From NCBI GenBank assembly GCA_048814795.1, contig CP184673.1, positions 682,001 to 746,000 on the forward strand: a stretch of 64,000 nt of DNA, read 5' to 3'. This DNA is from Thermatribacter sp048814795 (GTDB lineage: Bacteria > Atribacterota > Atribacteria > Atribacterales > Thermatribacteraceae). Positions 53,425 through 62,297 of the stretch are shown in pieces. A program made the translations under genes and the position numbers. The notes beneath the pieces are model-generated. The model worked only from the letters and a program-made list of their open reading frames with translations, had not been told where the DNA came from and ran no database searches. The first letter of the stretch is position 1. The number at the start of each line of letters is the position of its first letter.

Positions 53425-53430
53425 ATTATA
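53425..53430 (-). promoter_or_regulatory. -10 element of the opp operon
   Basis: A perfect TATAAT on the minus strand about 95 bases before the oppA start. The -35 region at 16-18 bases (TCAAGG) is poor, so an activator or another sigma contact may be needed. The 200-base gap also serves the divergent GGDEF gene, for which I see no good promoter. Confidence 0.45.
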
Positions 53431-53531
53431 ACACAAAAATTTGTTAGCCTTGAGGGGAGGTATGTTAGTATTTAATTGCAATTTTTTTGGAAAGGTTTTG
53501 GGTTTCAGGATAAGAGAGGAGATCTGGAACG

Positions 53532-54869
53532 GTGGATTTTGGAAGTTGTTTTGATAAGACTGGAGCTGTTTTGATCCTTTGGGAACGTTTTCCGGAAGTA
53601 CCGGCTCTGGTTTTTGGAGGCTTTGAGTGGTTGGATTTTTCCAGGGAAGAACTTTCCTGGGGCAAACAGAACTTTCAGAAGCTGGTTTATCCTGCTGATG
53701 TGGAGGGAGTATGGCGGGAGAGAGTTAACCTTTCCCGCAATGGTGGTCAAAGAGTGGTTTTCAGGTATCGCTTAGGCAAAGACCCTGCTCCCCACTGGAT
53801 TGAGGAAGAAATAATTTATCTTGAAAAAAAGCAGTGTTACCTGAGCTTTGTGGTGGACGTAACTTGCTGGAAAAAAAGAGAAAAAGAACTTCTTGAGCAG
53901 GTCGAGGTTTATTATCACCTTTTTGAGCAAGCTCCGATTTCTCTGTGGGAAGAGGATTTTTCAGCGCTCAAGGAGTATGTGGACAGAATTAAAAAGCGGG
54001 GAGTTACCGATTTTGAGTCTTACCTGGATGCCCATCCTGAAGAAGTGGCCAGCGCAGCGAGCAGAGTGCGGGTTGTCAACGTCAATTTGAAGACTCTGGA
54101 AATTTATGGGGCAGATAGTAAAAAGCGGTTTTTTGAGAGCCTCAGTCGATTGACCCATCCTTATTCTTTTCAGAAGTTCAAAGCTTATCTTTTGGCTATC
54201 GCTCAGGGTAGATTTGCTTTTGAATGGGAAGAGTTGCACCAGGACTTGCGGGGTCAGCCCATCTGGGTCCGCTTCGCGTGGCAGGTTGTTCCGGGCCACG
54301 AGCATGATTTTTCCCGGGTGATGGGGATTCTCGAGAATATCGGTCAAAGAAAAGTTCTGGAAGCAGAGATGTTTTATCGAGCAGAACATGATTCCCTTAC
54401 CGGGTTGCTTAACAGAAATGCCCTTTTGGAAAGAATGAAAAAATTGTTTGCCGACCGAAGGTTCAGGAACCGGAAATTGGCTATTTTCTTTATTGATCTC
54501 GATAACTTTAAGGCTATCAATGATTTCTTTGGTCATCAGGTGGGGAATGAAATTCTAAAGGTATTTGCCAAGAAATTGGAAGGATTTCTGCGCACTGGGG
54601 ATTTGCTGGCCCGTTTTGGAGGAGATGAGTTTATTCTGGTTTTAAAAGATATGAGCCACATCGAAGATATGAACAGGGTGAAAACCTTTCTGGAAAGTCT
54701 TTGTGGTAAGTTTTGGCAGGTGGGAGATGAGCAGATCCAGCTCTTTTTTAGTGTGGGTGTTGCTTTCTACCCGGAGGATGCAACTGATTTCGAAGAACTT
54801 TTAAAGATAGCCGATTTCAGGATGTATGAAAATAAAAAACAAAAGAATCAACGAACCTCGCTTTTTTAG
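53532..54869 (+). CDS. PAS-GGDEF diguanylate cyclase
   Basis: A 445-residue soluble protein. It has two PAS-like sensor regions (about 20-120 and 125-275, the second ending in RVMGILENIGQRK), then a GGDEF domain (about 285-440) with HDSLTGLLNR and the intact active site RFGGDEF. It makes cyclic-di-GMP from GTP. No membrane segment, so it senses a cytoplasmic signal. GTG start about 11 bases after GAGAGGAGA. A terminator follows. Confidence 0.9.
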   Translation: MDFGSCFDKTGAVLILWERFPEVPALVFGGFEWLDFSREELSWGKQNFQKLVYPADVEGVWRERVNLSRNGGQRVVFRYRLGKDPAPHWIEEEIIYLEKKQCYLSFVVDVTCWKKREKELLEQVEVYYHLFEQAPISLWEEDFSALKEYVDRIKKRGVTDFESYLDAHPEEVASAASRVRVVNVNLKTLEIYGADSKKRFFESLSRLTHPYSFQKFKAYLLAIAQGRFAFEWEELHQDLRGQPIWVRFAWQVVPGHEHDFSRVMGILENIGQRKVLEAEMFYRAEHDSLTGLLNRNALLERMKKLFADRRFRNRKLAIFFIDLDNFKAINDFFGHQVGNEILKVFAKKLEGFLRTGDLLARFGGDEFILVLKDMSHIEDMNRVKTFLESLCGKFWQVGDEQIQLFFSVGVAFYPEDATDFEELLKIADFRMYENKKQKNQRTSLF

Positions 54870-54881
54870 TTGTAGATTAGG

Positions 54882-54905
54882 AATCAAAGGACCTTTGATT
54901 TTTTG
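54882..54905 (+). terminator. Terminator after the GGDEF gene
   Basis: AATCAAAGG (54882-54890), one base, CCTTTGATT (54892-54900), then TTTT. The innermost pairs open to form the loop. The run of T supports intrinsic termination. Confidence 0.75.
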
Positions 54906-54950
54906 AATGTTTTTCAGCAAACTTATTGTTTCGAGAATCATTATTTTCGC

Positions 54951-54979
54951 TTGACATGTTGCCTTCTATCCCTTATATT
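54951..54979 (+). promoter_or_regulatory. Promoter of the tRNA-tuf operon
   Basis: TTGACA (54951-54956), 17 bases, TATATT (54974-54979). Predicted start near 54986, about 20 bases before the first tRNA. Confidence 0.8.
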
Positions 54980-55004
54980 TATTCAGGCATAACGGAAGAG
55001 TTAT

Positions 55005-55080
55005 GCCGGTGTAGCTCAGCTGGTAGAGCAGCTGATTTGTAATCAGCAGGTCGTCCGTTCGAGTCGGATCACCGGCTCCA
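55005..55080 (+). tRNA. trnT: tRNA-Thr (anticodon TGT)
   Basis: A 76-base cloverleaf with acceptor stem GCCGGTG/CACCGGC, anticodon stem GCTGA/TCAGC around loop TTTGTAA, T-loop TTCGAGT and an encoded CCA end. First of three tRNAs before tuf. Confidence 0.95.
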
Positions 55081-55089
55081 TGTTTGTGT

Positions 55090-55175
55090 GGGGAGGTACC
55101 CAAGTGGACAAAGGGAGCGGACTGTAAATCCGCCGGCTGTCGCCTTCGTAGGTTCGAATCCTACCCTCCCCACCA
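55090..55175 (+). tRNA. trnY: tRNA-Tyr (anticodon GTA)
   Basis: An 86-base class II tRNA with a long variable arm, acceptor stem GGGGAGG/CCTCCCC, anticodon stem GCGGA/TCCGC around loop CTGTAAA, T-loop TTCGAAT and encoded CCA. Confidence 0.95.
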
Positions 55176-55197
55176 TAAAATTAGGAATTAAAAAGGT

Positions 55198-55272
55198 GCC
55201 TGCGTAGCTCAGTGGTAGAGCGCACCCTTGGTAAGGGTGAGGTCACCGGTTCAATCCCGGTCGTAGGCTCCA
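55198..55272 (+). tRNA. trnT: tRNA-Thr (anticodon GGT)
   Basis: A 75-base tRNA with acceptor stem GCCTGCG/CGTAGGC (one G-T pair), anticodon stem CACCC/GGGTG around loop TTGGTAA, and encoded CCA. It is the last tRNA, 134 bases before tuf. Confidence 0.95.
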
Positions 55273-55279
55273 TTTTCTT

Positions 55280-55309
55280 TTGTATAAAATTAAGCAATAA
55301 AGATATATA
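55280..55309 (+). promoter_or_regulatory. Possible secondary promoter for tuf
   Basis: TTGTAT (55280-55285), 18 bases, TATATA (55304-55309), each matching four of six consensus bases. It would allow tuf expression independent of the tRNAs. Confidence 0.3.
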
Positions 55310-55310
55310 A

Positions 55311-55346
55311 GGTACGAAGCAGTTGATGTCAGATCTGTAATGTACC
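55311..55346 (+). other. Hairpin in the tuf leader
   Basis: GGTAC (55311-55315) pairs with GTACC (55342-55346), and GCAG (55319-55322) with CTGT (55335-55338) inside it. It may be an RNA-processing signal between tRNA and mRNA or a regulatory leader. No terminator follows. Confidence 0.35.
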
Positions 55347-55406
55347 TGGAGCGAATAGCTTAACTCTTTTGAAAATTAGAAAAGACTTGAAACGAGGAGG
55401 ATCCCT

Positions 55407-56609
<1,203 letters not shown>

Positions 56610-56627
56610 CTGTGGAGGTTGCTTTTC

Positions 56628-56777
56628 ATGCAGGAAACCATAACTTTTGAATGTACTGAATGTCGGCACAGGAATTATCAAGGCAGTAAAAATAAACGCA
56701 AAAAGCAGGGGCGTCTGGAGTTTCGAAAGTACTGTCCCCATTGTCGGAAACATACTTTGCATCGTGAAACCCGCTGA
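56628..56777 (+). CDS. rpmG: Ribosomal protein L33
   Basis: A 49-residue protein too short for many gene finders. Sequence features are FECTEC near the start, KYCPHCRKHTLHRETR at the end and a basic middle (KNKRKK), which match the zinc-type L33. Two C-x-x-C pairs bind zinc. TGGAGGT lies before the ATG. It directly follows tuf and is followed by a strong terminator, whereas in many bacteria secE and nusG come next. Confidence 0.94.
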   Translation: MQETITFECTECRHRNYQGSKNKRKKQGRLEFRKYCPHCRKHTLHRETR

Positions 56778-56779
56778 TT

Positions 56780-56813
56780 AAAAAAGCCCGCGCTGAAACG
56801 CGCGGGCTTTTTT
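56780..56813. terminator. Bidirectional terminator after rpmG
   Basis: AAAAAAGCCCGCG (56780-56792) and CGCGGGCTTTTTT (56801-56813) form a long stem with T-tracts on both strands. It ends the tuf-rpmG transcript and the convergent hydrolase transcript. Confidence 0.92.
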
Positions 56814-56828
56814 AATGCTTTACCACCG

Positions 56829-58526
56829 CTATAAATTTTTCTTGAGGAAAGAACATATCTTCTCAAAGACCTCTTGAGGTATCTTTCTTGAAGTATCCAG
56901 GTATTCCTCAGGTGAGGAAAAATCCCCTTTTACCGGTCTGAAAAGGTGGTCCAGATCTGGGAAAATGACCAGTTTACAGAGAACACCATTTTGCTTCAGT
57001 ATTCCGGCGATTTTTAGGGCATCCTCAGTTTTTACCTGATAGTCTTTTTCTCCCTGCAAAATGAGGGTAGGGACCCTTATTTTCTGAAAGAAAACCTGAG
57101 GGTCGAATTCCAGGTAATCTTTCCACCATTTCCACAAAGGTATGGGTACTCCTTCTACTTCTTTTTTACCCTGAGCCAGGGCCTCAAAGATTTTGTTCTG
57201 CTGGGCTATGGCTTCCTGGATGATCTGGGGATCTTTTACTCCCGAAATAAGGTAAAGGTAAGTGATTTGTTCTTTAACCAGTTCAGTCAGCGAACGAGCT
57301 GGAGCTGCCATGAGCACCAGGGCGGATACGGCTGGATTTTCGCTGGCCACCATACAGGCGATGGTTCCCCCCTCGCTGTGGCCTAAAAGTGCTATTCTCT
57401 GGCTATTTATCTCGGGTTGCCTGGTCAGGAACTCAAGAGCACTTTGAGCATCTGCCACCAGATCGTAAAGGCCACTTGCTGCAAAGTCTCCTCCACTTTT
57501 GCCCACTCCTCTTTTATCATAGCGAAGAACCGCAAAACCGCATTCCGCCAGCTGGTAGGCCATTTCCTGGAGGATGTTGAGCTGTATTCCTTGAGGTACG
57601 TTTCCATCGCGATCCACCGGTCCCGAACCGGCTATAAGCAAAACTCCTGGAAAAGGAGGATTACCGCGAGGCAGGGTCAGGGTTCCACTCAACATTGTAT
57701 CCTGACTCAGGAAGGTCACCTCTTTTTCCGGGTATTCTTCCCTGGTTTCAGGCTTGAAGTGAAGAGGAGGTTGGGGCTGTAGTTCAGGTTGTATGTTAAT
57801 GAGGTCGGGAAGCTTGAATTCAGAGAGAGGTTTTACTTCTTGCAGTAAAGTGATTACAGTCCCCGCCAGCGAGGCAGAGTCGATACGCACTAGGTATTTT
57901 TTTTGCACATCAAGGTACAGCACTTGTGATAAGCCTTCTCTGCCCAGTTCTATCTGGTAACACTGTAAAGTGCCCAGGGGAGTTGGAACAGAGGCTTGTT
58001 TCTGTAGTAAGGTGGCACTTATTTTTCCAAGGTTGATGAGATTATAGTATTGGGTGGGTGTTGTCTCCCAGTTTTCCCGGGGTAGTAAAAAAAGGAGAGA
58101 AAGGGGATCCAGCAGTTCCCCCTGAAGGGGTATTGGTTGCTGGTTGGCGGTGTTGCCTATTTTCTGGAAAAAGTTGATCCGGCTTTTTTCATAGTCGAAT
58201 TCAAAAAAACCGATGCTTCTCTGTTGGCCAAAAGTTTGTTCGACCACGTATTTGAGGGGTCTTTTTTGTTTTATGTGAAACATAGTCACTTCTTCGATTT
58301 TGCTTCCTGCCGGTATGCCGGGCATTTTATCAAGTATTTGCAACTGGTTGAGGTATATTATTTCCCGATTTTCTGGGTCAGGAAGAATGCGAAAAAGAAC
58401 TTTGCCGATTTTCTCTTCTTTTAACAGGAGTGCATATTGCAGTTCCAGAGGACTATCCTGGGCAAAGCTTGACATTGCACCGAAGGTGCAGCAAAATAAC
58501 ATTGCTCCTATCCAGAGAAATTTCAC
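56829..58526 (-). CDS. Secreted alpha/beta hydrolase with N-terminal accessory domain
   Basis: A 565-residue protein with a signal peptide (about 22 residues, ending SFAQ). An N-terminal beta-rich domain (about 25-225) resembles the DUF3108-type fold. The alpha/beta hydrolase domain has LIAGSGPVDRDGN (oxyanion region), nucleophile Ser in LGHSEGG, Asp in LQGEKDYQVK and His in FPDLDHLF. It probably acts on esters or peptides in the periplasm or outside the cell. The substrate is unknown. GTG start after AAAGGAG. Confidence 0.85.
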   Translation of the reverse strand: MKFLWIGAMLFCCTFGAMSSFAQDSPLELQYALLLKEEKIGKVLFRILPDPENREIIYLNQLQILDKMPGIPAGSKIEEVTMFHIKQKRPLKYVVEQTFGQQRSIGFFEFDYEKSRINFFQKIGNTANQQPIPLQGELLDPLSLLFLLPRENWETTPTQYYNLINLGKISATLLQKQASVPTPLGTLQCYQIELGREGLSQVLYLDVQKKYLVRIDSASLAGTVITLLQEVKPLSEFKLPDLINIQPELQPQPPLHFKPETREEYPEKEVTFLSQDTMLSGTLTLPRGNPPFPGVLLIAGSGPVDRDGNVPQGIQLNILQEMAYQLAECGFAVLRYDKRGVGKSGGDFAASGLYDLVADAQSALEFLTRQPEINSQRIALLGHSEGGTIACMVASENPAVSALVLMAAPARSLTELVKEQITYLYLISGVKDPQIIQEAIAQQNKIFEALAQGKKEVEGVPIPLWKWWKDYLEFDPQVFFQKIRVPTLILQGEKDYQVKTEDALKIAGILKQNGVLCKLVIFPDLDHLFRPVKGDFSSPEEYLDTSRKIPQEVFEKICSFLKKNL

Positions 58527-58551
58527 CTTATTTTTACTCCTTTCTTTGTGG

Positions 58552-58581
58552 TTGCTTTTTGGGACCTTTATAGAGTATATT
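58552..58581 (+). promoter_or_regulatory. Promoter upstream of malic enzyme
   Basis: TTGCTT (58552-58557), 18 bases, TATATT (58576-58581), in the 94-base divergent gap. Predicted start about 35 bases before the malic enzyme ATG. Confidence 0.45.
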
Positions 58582-58620
58582 CCTGTTGTGTTCTTAATGC
58601 AAAAAGAAAGAGGGTTGGAA

Positions 58621-59958
58621 ATGTCAAAGGAAGAGAACCTGAAAACCCAGGAACTTTTTGAAAGCTCGAAAAAGCTACACCGCTTTTATCGGGGGAAGAT
58701 AGAGACGCTCCTTAAGTGTCCGGTACGGGATTACCAGGATTTTGCTCTGTGGTACACTCCCGGGGTTGCTGCGGTAAGCAGAGCAATTGCTGAAAACCGG
58801 GAGCTTTCTTTTCAGTACACCAGTCGCTGGAATACAGTGGCGGTGGTTTCTGATGGAAGCAGGGTTCTGGGGCTTGGCGATATCGGTCCGGAAGCGGCTC
58901 TCCCAGTTATGGAGGGGAAGGCGCTCCTTTTTCGATATCTGGGGGGGGTGGACGCATGGCCGATTTGTGTGCGTTCCCGGAACCCTGAGGAATTAATTGC
59001 TCTGGTCCAGGCCATTGCGCCCAGTTTCGGGGGTATCAACCTTGAGGATATAGCTCAACCCCAGTGTTTTTCGATTCTGGAAACCCTTCAAAAGACACTT
59101 GACATCCCGGTTTGGCATGATGACCAGCAGGGGACGGCCCTGGTTACCGTTGCTGCCTTTCTGGGCGCACTGGATGTGGTTGGTAAAGCACCGGATCGGG
59201 TCAAGGTGGCTTTAGTGGGGGCTGGGGCTTCCAATTTGAGAATCGCTCGCCTGCTGATGGCAGTGGGCGTGCTTCCTGAAAACCTGGTGCTGTGCGATAG
59301 TAAAGGAACCTTGCACCGGGGAAGAAAAGATCTTGAAGAGACTCACCCCTGGAAATGGGAACTTTGCCAGTTGACCAACGGAGAAAACCTGATAGGTGGC
59401 AAGGAGGAAGCCATTCGGGGCAGGGACGTTTTGATAGCCCTTTCTATGCCTGGTCCTGGAGTAATTAAGCCGGAATGGGTAGCTCAAATGAACAGAGAGG
59501 CGATTGTCTTTGCCTGTGCCAATCCCCTACCGGAGATCTGGCCCTGGGAAGCAAAGGAAGCCGGGGCGAGGATAGTGGCGACTGGTCGCTCCGATTTTCC
59601 GAATCAGGTCAATAATTCTCTGGGTTTTCCGGGTGTTTTCAGGGGAGTGCTGAGTGTGCAGGCTCGGACTATCACCGATTCCATGTGCCTGGCTGCAGCA
59701 AGATCGCTTTACGAGTTTGCCCGCAGAAAAGGGTTAAGGGAGGATTACATCATTCCCAGCATGGAAGAGTGGGAAGTCTACGTGGAAGAGGCTAAAGCTG
59801 TGGCCAGGGTTGCTCTGGAAGAAGGAATAGCGCAAAAAAATCTTTCTCTGGAAGAAATAGAGAGGGAAGCGCGTTTTCTTATTCAAAGAGCACGGGAAAT
59901 TAGCGCCTTAATGCAGGAGAGGGGTTTGGTGCTTAGTCCAGAAGGTGATGAAACTTGA
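58621..59958 (+). CDS. NAD(P)-dependent malic enzyme
   Basis: An enzyme of 445 residues that decarboxylates malate to pyruvate. The N-terminal domain has DFALWYTPGVAAVS and the conserved GDIGPEAALPVMEGK. The metal/substrate Asp residues are in PVWHDDQQGTA, and the Rossmann motif is LVGAGASN. The short length fits the prokaryotic type without a phosphotransacetylase domain. ATG 58621 follows AGAGGG. The frame is open much further upstream but that part lies antisense to the hydrolase gene. Confidence 0.93.
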   Translation: MSKEENLKTQELFESSKKLHRFYRGKIETLLKCPVRDYQDFALWYTPGVAAVSRAIAENRELSFQYTSRWNTVAVVSDGSRVLGLGDIGPEAALPVMEGKALLFRYLGGVDAWPICVRSRNPEELIALVQAIAPSFGGINLEDIAQPQCFSILETLQKTLDIPVWHDDQQGTALVTVAAFLGALDVVGKAPDRVKVALVGAGASNLRIARLLMAVGVLPENLVLCDSKGTLHRGRKDLEETHPWKWELCQLTNGENLIGGKEEAIRGRDVLIALSMPGPGVIKPEWVAQMNREAIVFACANPLPEIWPWEAKEAGARIVATGRSDFPNQVNNSLGFPGVFRGVLSVQARTITDSMCLAAARSLYEFARRKGLREDYIIPSMEEWEVYVEEAKAVARVALEEGIAQKNLSLEEIEREARFLIQRAREISALMQERGLVLSPEGDET

Positions 59959-60797
59959 AAAAAATTGCTTTTGAAGATATAGCCGAGCAGGTGGAACGGG
60001 CTCTTATAGAGATTAACATAGTTGCTCCGGAAGACCTGCGCCAGAAAATGCTTCAGGTGCTTACTGAAGAGAATGAAAAGATTGCTCAGGAGATGGTTTC
60101 TCAGATCCTTGAAAATTATGTGGTTGCGGAAGAAAACAGACTTCCCCTGTGTCAGGATACCGGGATGGTTCAGGTGGAAGTGAAAGTAGGTAATGCGGTA
60201 AAAATAGAGGGTGGAGGACTCAAGGAGGCTATTGCTGAAGGAGTACGTCGTGCTTACCAAAGAGCTTACTTCCGAAAGTCAATCATTGCCGATCCCTTTT
60301 TTGGGGGCAATACCCGGGATAACACTCCTCCAGTTTACTTTTTTGATCTGGAAGGAGAAGAAGAGCTGGAGGTAAATCTGCTCGTAAAAGGGGGGGGATG
60401 TGATAATATAAGCTCTCTGGGTGTTTTGAACCCGGGAAGTTCGGTGGAGGATTTGGAACGTTTTGTTTTGCGTGAGCTGGATCGCAAGGCAGCTCAAGCC
60501 TGCCCACCACTTGTGGTGGGTATTGGAGTGGGTGGTAATGCTGCTTATGCTATGTACCTTGCCTCCCGGGCTCTGAGCAGACCCCTGGGTTCGAAAAATC
60601 CAGATTCCCGTTATGCTCAGATTGAAGAGCGCATAAAGGAAAAAATCAACCTTTTGGGTATTGGACCTCAGGGAGTGGGTGGTAGAAATACCTGCCTTGA
60701 AGTGAGAATAGAGACTTATCCCTGCCACATAGCCAGCTTCCCAGTGGGTCTGGTGGCGAGTTGTCACGTTTTTCGTCAGAAGACATTGAGGTGGTAA
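59955..60797 (+). CDS. Fumarate hydratase class I, alpha subunit
   Basis: A 280-residue subunit of the two-component, [4Fe-4S] fumarase (or tartrate dehydratase). Likely cluster cysteines are in LPLCQDTGM, GGGCDN and the C-terminal NTCLEV region. The TTG start overlaps the malic enzyme stop (TTGA) with AAGGTGA upstream. It interconverts fumarate and malate, the substrate of the preceding enzyme. Confidence 0.92.
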   Translation: MKKIAFEDIAEQVERALIEINIVAPEDLRQKMLQVLTEENEKIAQEMVSQILENYVVAEENRLPLCQDTGMVQVEVKVGNAVKIEGGGLKEAIAEGVRRAYQRAYFRKSIIADPFFGGNTRDNTPPVYFFDLEGEEELEVNLLVKGGGCDNISSLGVLNPGSSVEDLERFVLRELDRKAAQACPPLVVGIGVGGNAAYAMYLASRALSRPLGSKNPDSRYAQIEERIKEKINLLGIGPQGVGGRNTCLEVRIETYPCHIASFPVGLVASCHVFRQKTLRW

Positions 60798-60799
60798 AG

Positions 60800-61396
60800 A
60801 TGGTGGAAGGTAATAACCTGGAAGACGTTAGAAGCCGGGAGTTTATCCTTAAAACACCTCTTTCTGTTGAGGATACAAGAAGTCTCCGGGTGGGAGATAT
60901 AGTCTATTTGAGTGGCGATATTTATGTGGCCCGGGATGCCACGCATCGTCGCCTGCTGGAGGACCTTGAGAAAGGTAAGGAATTACCTTTTGAGTTAAAA
61001 GGTGCGGTAATTTATTATGCGGGACCAACTCCAACTCCTCCTGGAAAAGTAATTGGTTCGGTTGGACCAACTACCAGTTCTCGAATGGATGCAACATTCG
61101 AAGAGTTATTAAAACTGGGAGTCAGGGCAACCATCGGCAAGGGAGCCCGCAGTGAAAAGGTAAAGGAACTCCTTGAGAAACACTTTGCAGTATATTTCAT
61201 TGCCTGTGGGGGTGCGGGGGCCTACCTTGCTCAATTTGTGCTGCGCAAAGATGTTCTGGCTTACGAGGACCTGGGAGCTCAAGCACTTTTGCGGCTTTTT
61301 GTGCGGGATTTTCCGGTGATTGTTGCCTATGATAGTTTTGGAGGAGACCTTTTTGAGGAAGGAAAAATCAACAATCGCCGGATTATTCTTCATTAA
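60800..61396 (+). CDS. Fumarate hydratase class I, beta subunit
   Basis: A 198-residue partner of the alpha subunit with VYLSGDIYVARDATHRRL, IYYAGPTPTPPGKVIGSVGPTT and FIACGGAGAYLA, all typical of the FumA C-terminal domain. ATG 60800 lies 6 bases after GAGGTGG. The open frame extends upstream into the alpha gene but without a better site. Together with malic enzyme it forms a malate-fumarate-pyruvate module. Confidence 0.92.
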   Translation: MVEGNNLEDVRSREFILKTPLSVEDTRSLRVGDIVYLSGDIYVARDATHRRLLEDLEKGKELPFELKGAVIYYAGPTPTPPGKVIGSVGPTTSSRMDATFEELLKLGVRATIGKGARSEKVKELLEKHFAVYFIACGGAGAYLAQFVLRKDVLAYEDLGAQALLRLFVRDFPVIVAYDSFGGDLFEEGKINNRRIILH

Positions 61397-61423
61397 GTTT
61401 TTTTGAAAAAGGAGGTGGGTACA

Positions 61424-62276
61424 GTGTTCTGGGATATTATTTTTCTCTTAATCCTTTTCAGTGTTTATTTTCCAGCCCTGCAACGCAAAATGATAGAACA
61501 ACAGCGGTTGGCTGCCATTCGCAATCTGGAACGCAAAAGACGTTCCCGAGTTATCGCCATGATTCATCGCCAGGAGTCGGTGAGCTTTTTGGGTCTTCCC
61601 GTGGCTCGCTATATTAACATTGAAGACTCGGAAAAAATATTGCGAGCCATACACCTTACCCCGTCGGATATGCCCATTGATCTCATCTTGCACACCCCGG
61701 GGGGGGCTGGTCCTGGCTGCGGAGCAGATTGCCTGGGCCATTAAGCGACACCCTGCCAAGGTTACCGTTTTTGTCCCTCATTACGCTATGTCAGGAGGGA
61801 CACTCATTGCCCTGGCCGCTGACGAGATAGTTATGGATCCCAATGCAGTATTGGGGCCTGTAGACCCCCAAATAGGCACCATGCAGGGACAATACCCGGC
61901 AGCGTCTATTCTGCGGGCCCTTGAAGAACCCAACCCCAACCGTGATGACCAGACTCTGATTCTGGGCGATGTGGCCAGAAAAGCCATCAACCAGGTTTAC
62001 GGCGTGGTTTTCAACCTCATCAAAGACAAAATGCCGGAAGACAAGGCTCATGAATTGGCTAAAACCCTTTCTGAGGGTCGCTGGACTCATGACTTTCCGA
62101 TAACCGTAGAGATGGCCAAAGAAATGGGTTTACCAGTTAAAGATGACCTTCCCGAAGACATTTACGAATTGATGGAGCTTTATCCCCAACCCCCTCAGCA
62201 AAGACCTTCTGTGGAATATGTTCCCCTGCCTTATCGACCCTATCGTCAGCCTGGAAGGGGGCGCGGAGACAATTAA
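61424..62276 (+). pseudogene. SDH-family Clp-fold serine proteinase, interrupted by a +1 frameshift
   Basis: The gene encodes an N-terminal membrane helix, then a ClpP/crotonase-fold serine proteinase of the SDH (SppA-like) family. From GTG 61424 (after AAGGAGGTG) the frame reads to HTPGG and then shifts. The next frame continues LVLAAEQIAWAIKR, with the catalytic Ser in HYAMSGGT and a Pro/Arg-rich tail. The shift sits in a run of eight G (61699-61706). With seven G the two frames join exactly into one protein of about 283 residues. It could be a sequencing or assembly error, a real mutation, or slippage-controlled expression. Confidence 0.82.
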
Positions 62277-62297
62277 AATCTGGAAAGGTGGATTGAG

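Noticed and set aside
58300..58620. N-terminal extension of malic enzyme
   Set aside because: The extension lies antisense to the hydrolase coding region and is unlike malic enzymes. ATG 58621 has a good ribosome site and the usual N-terminus.
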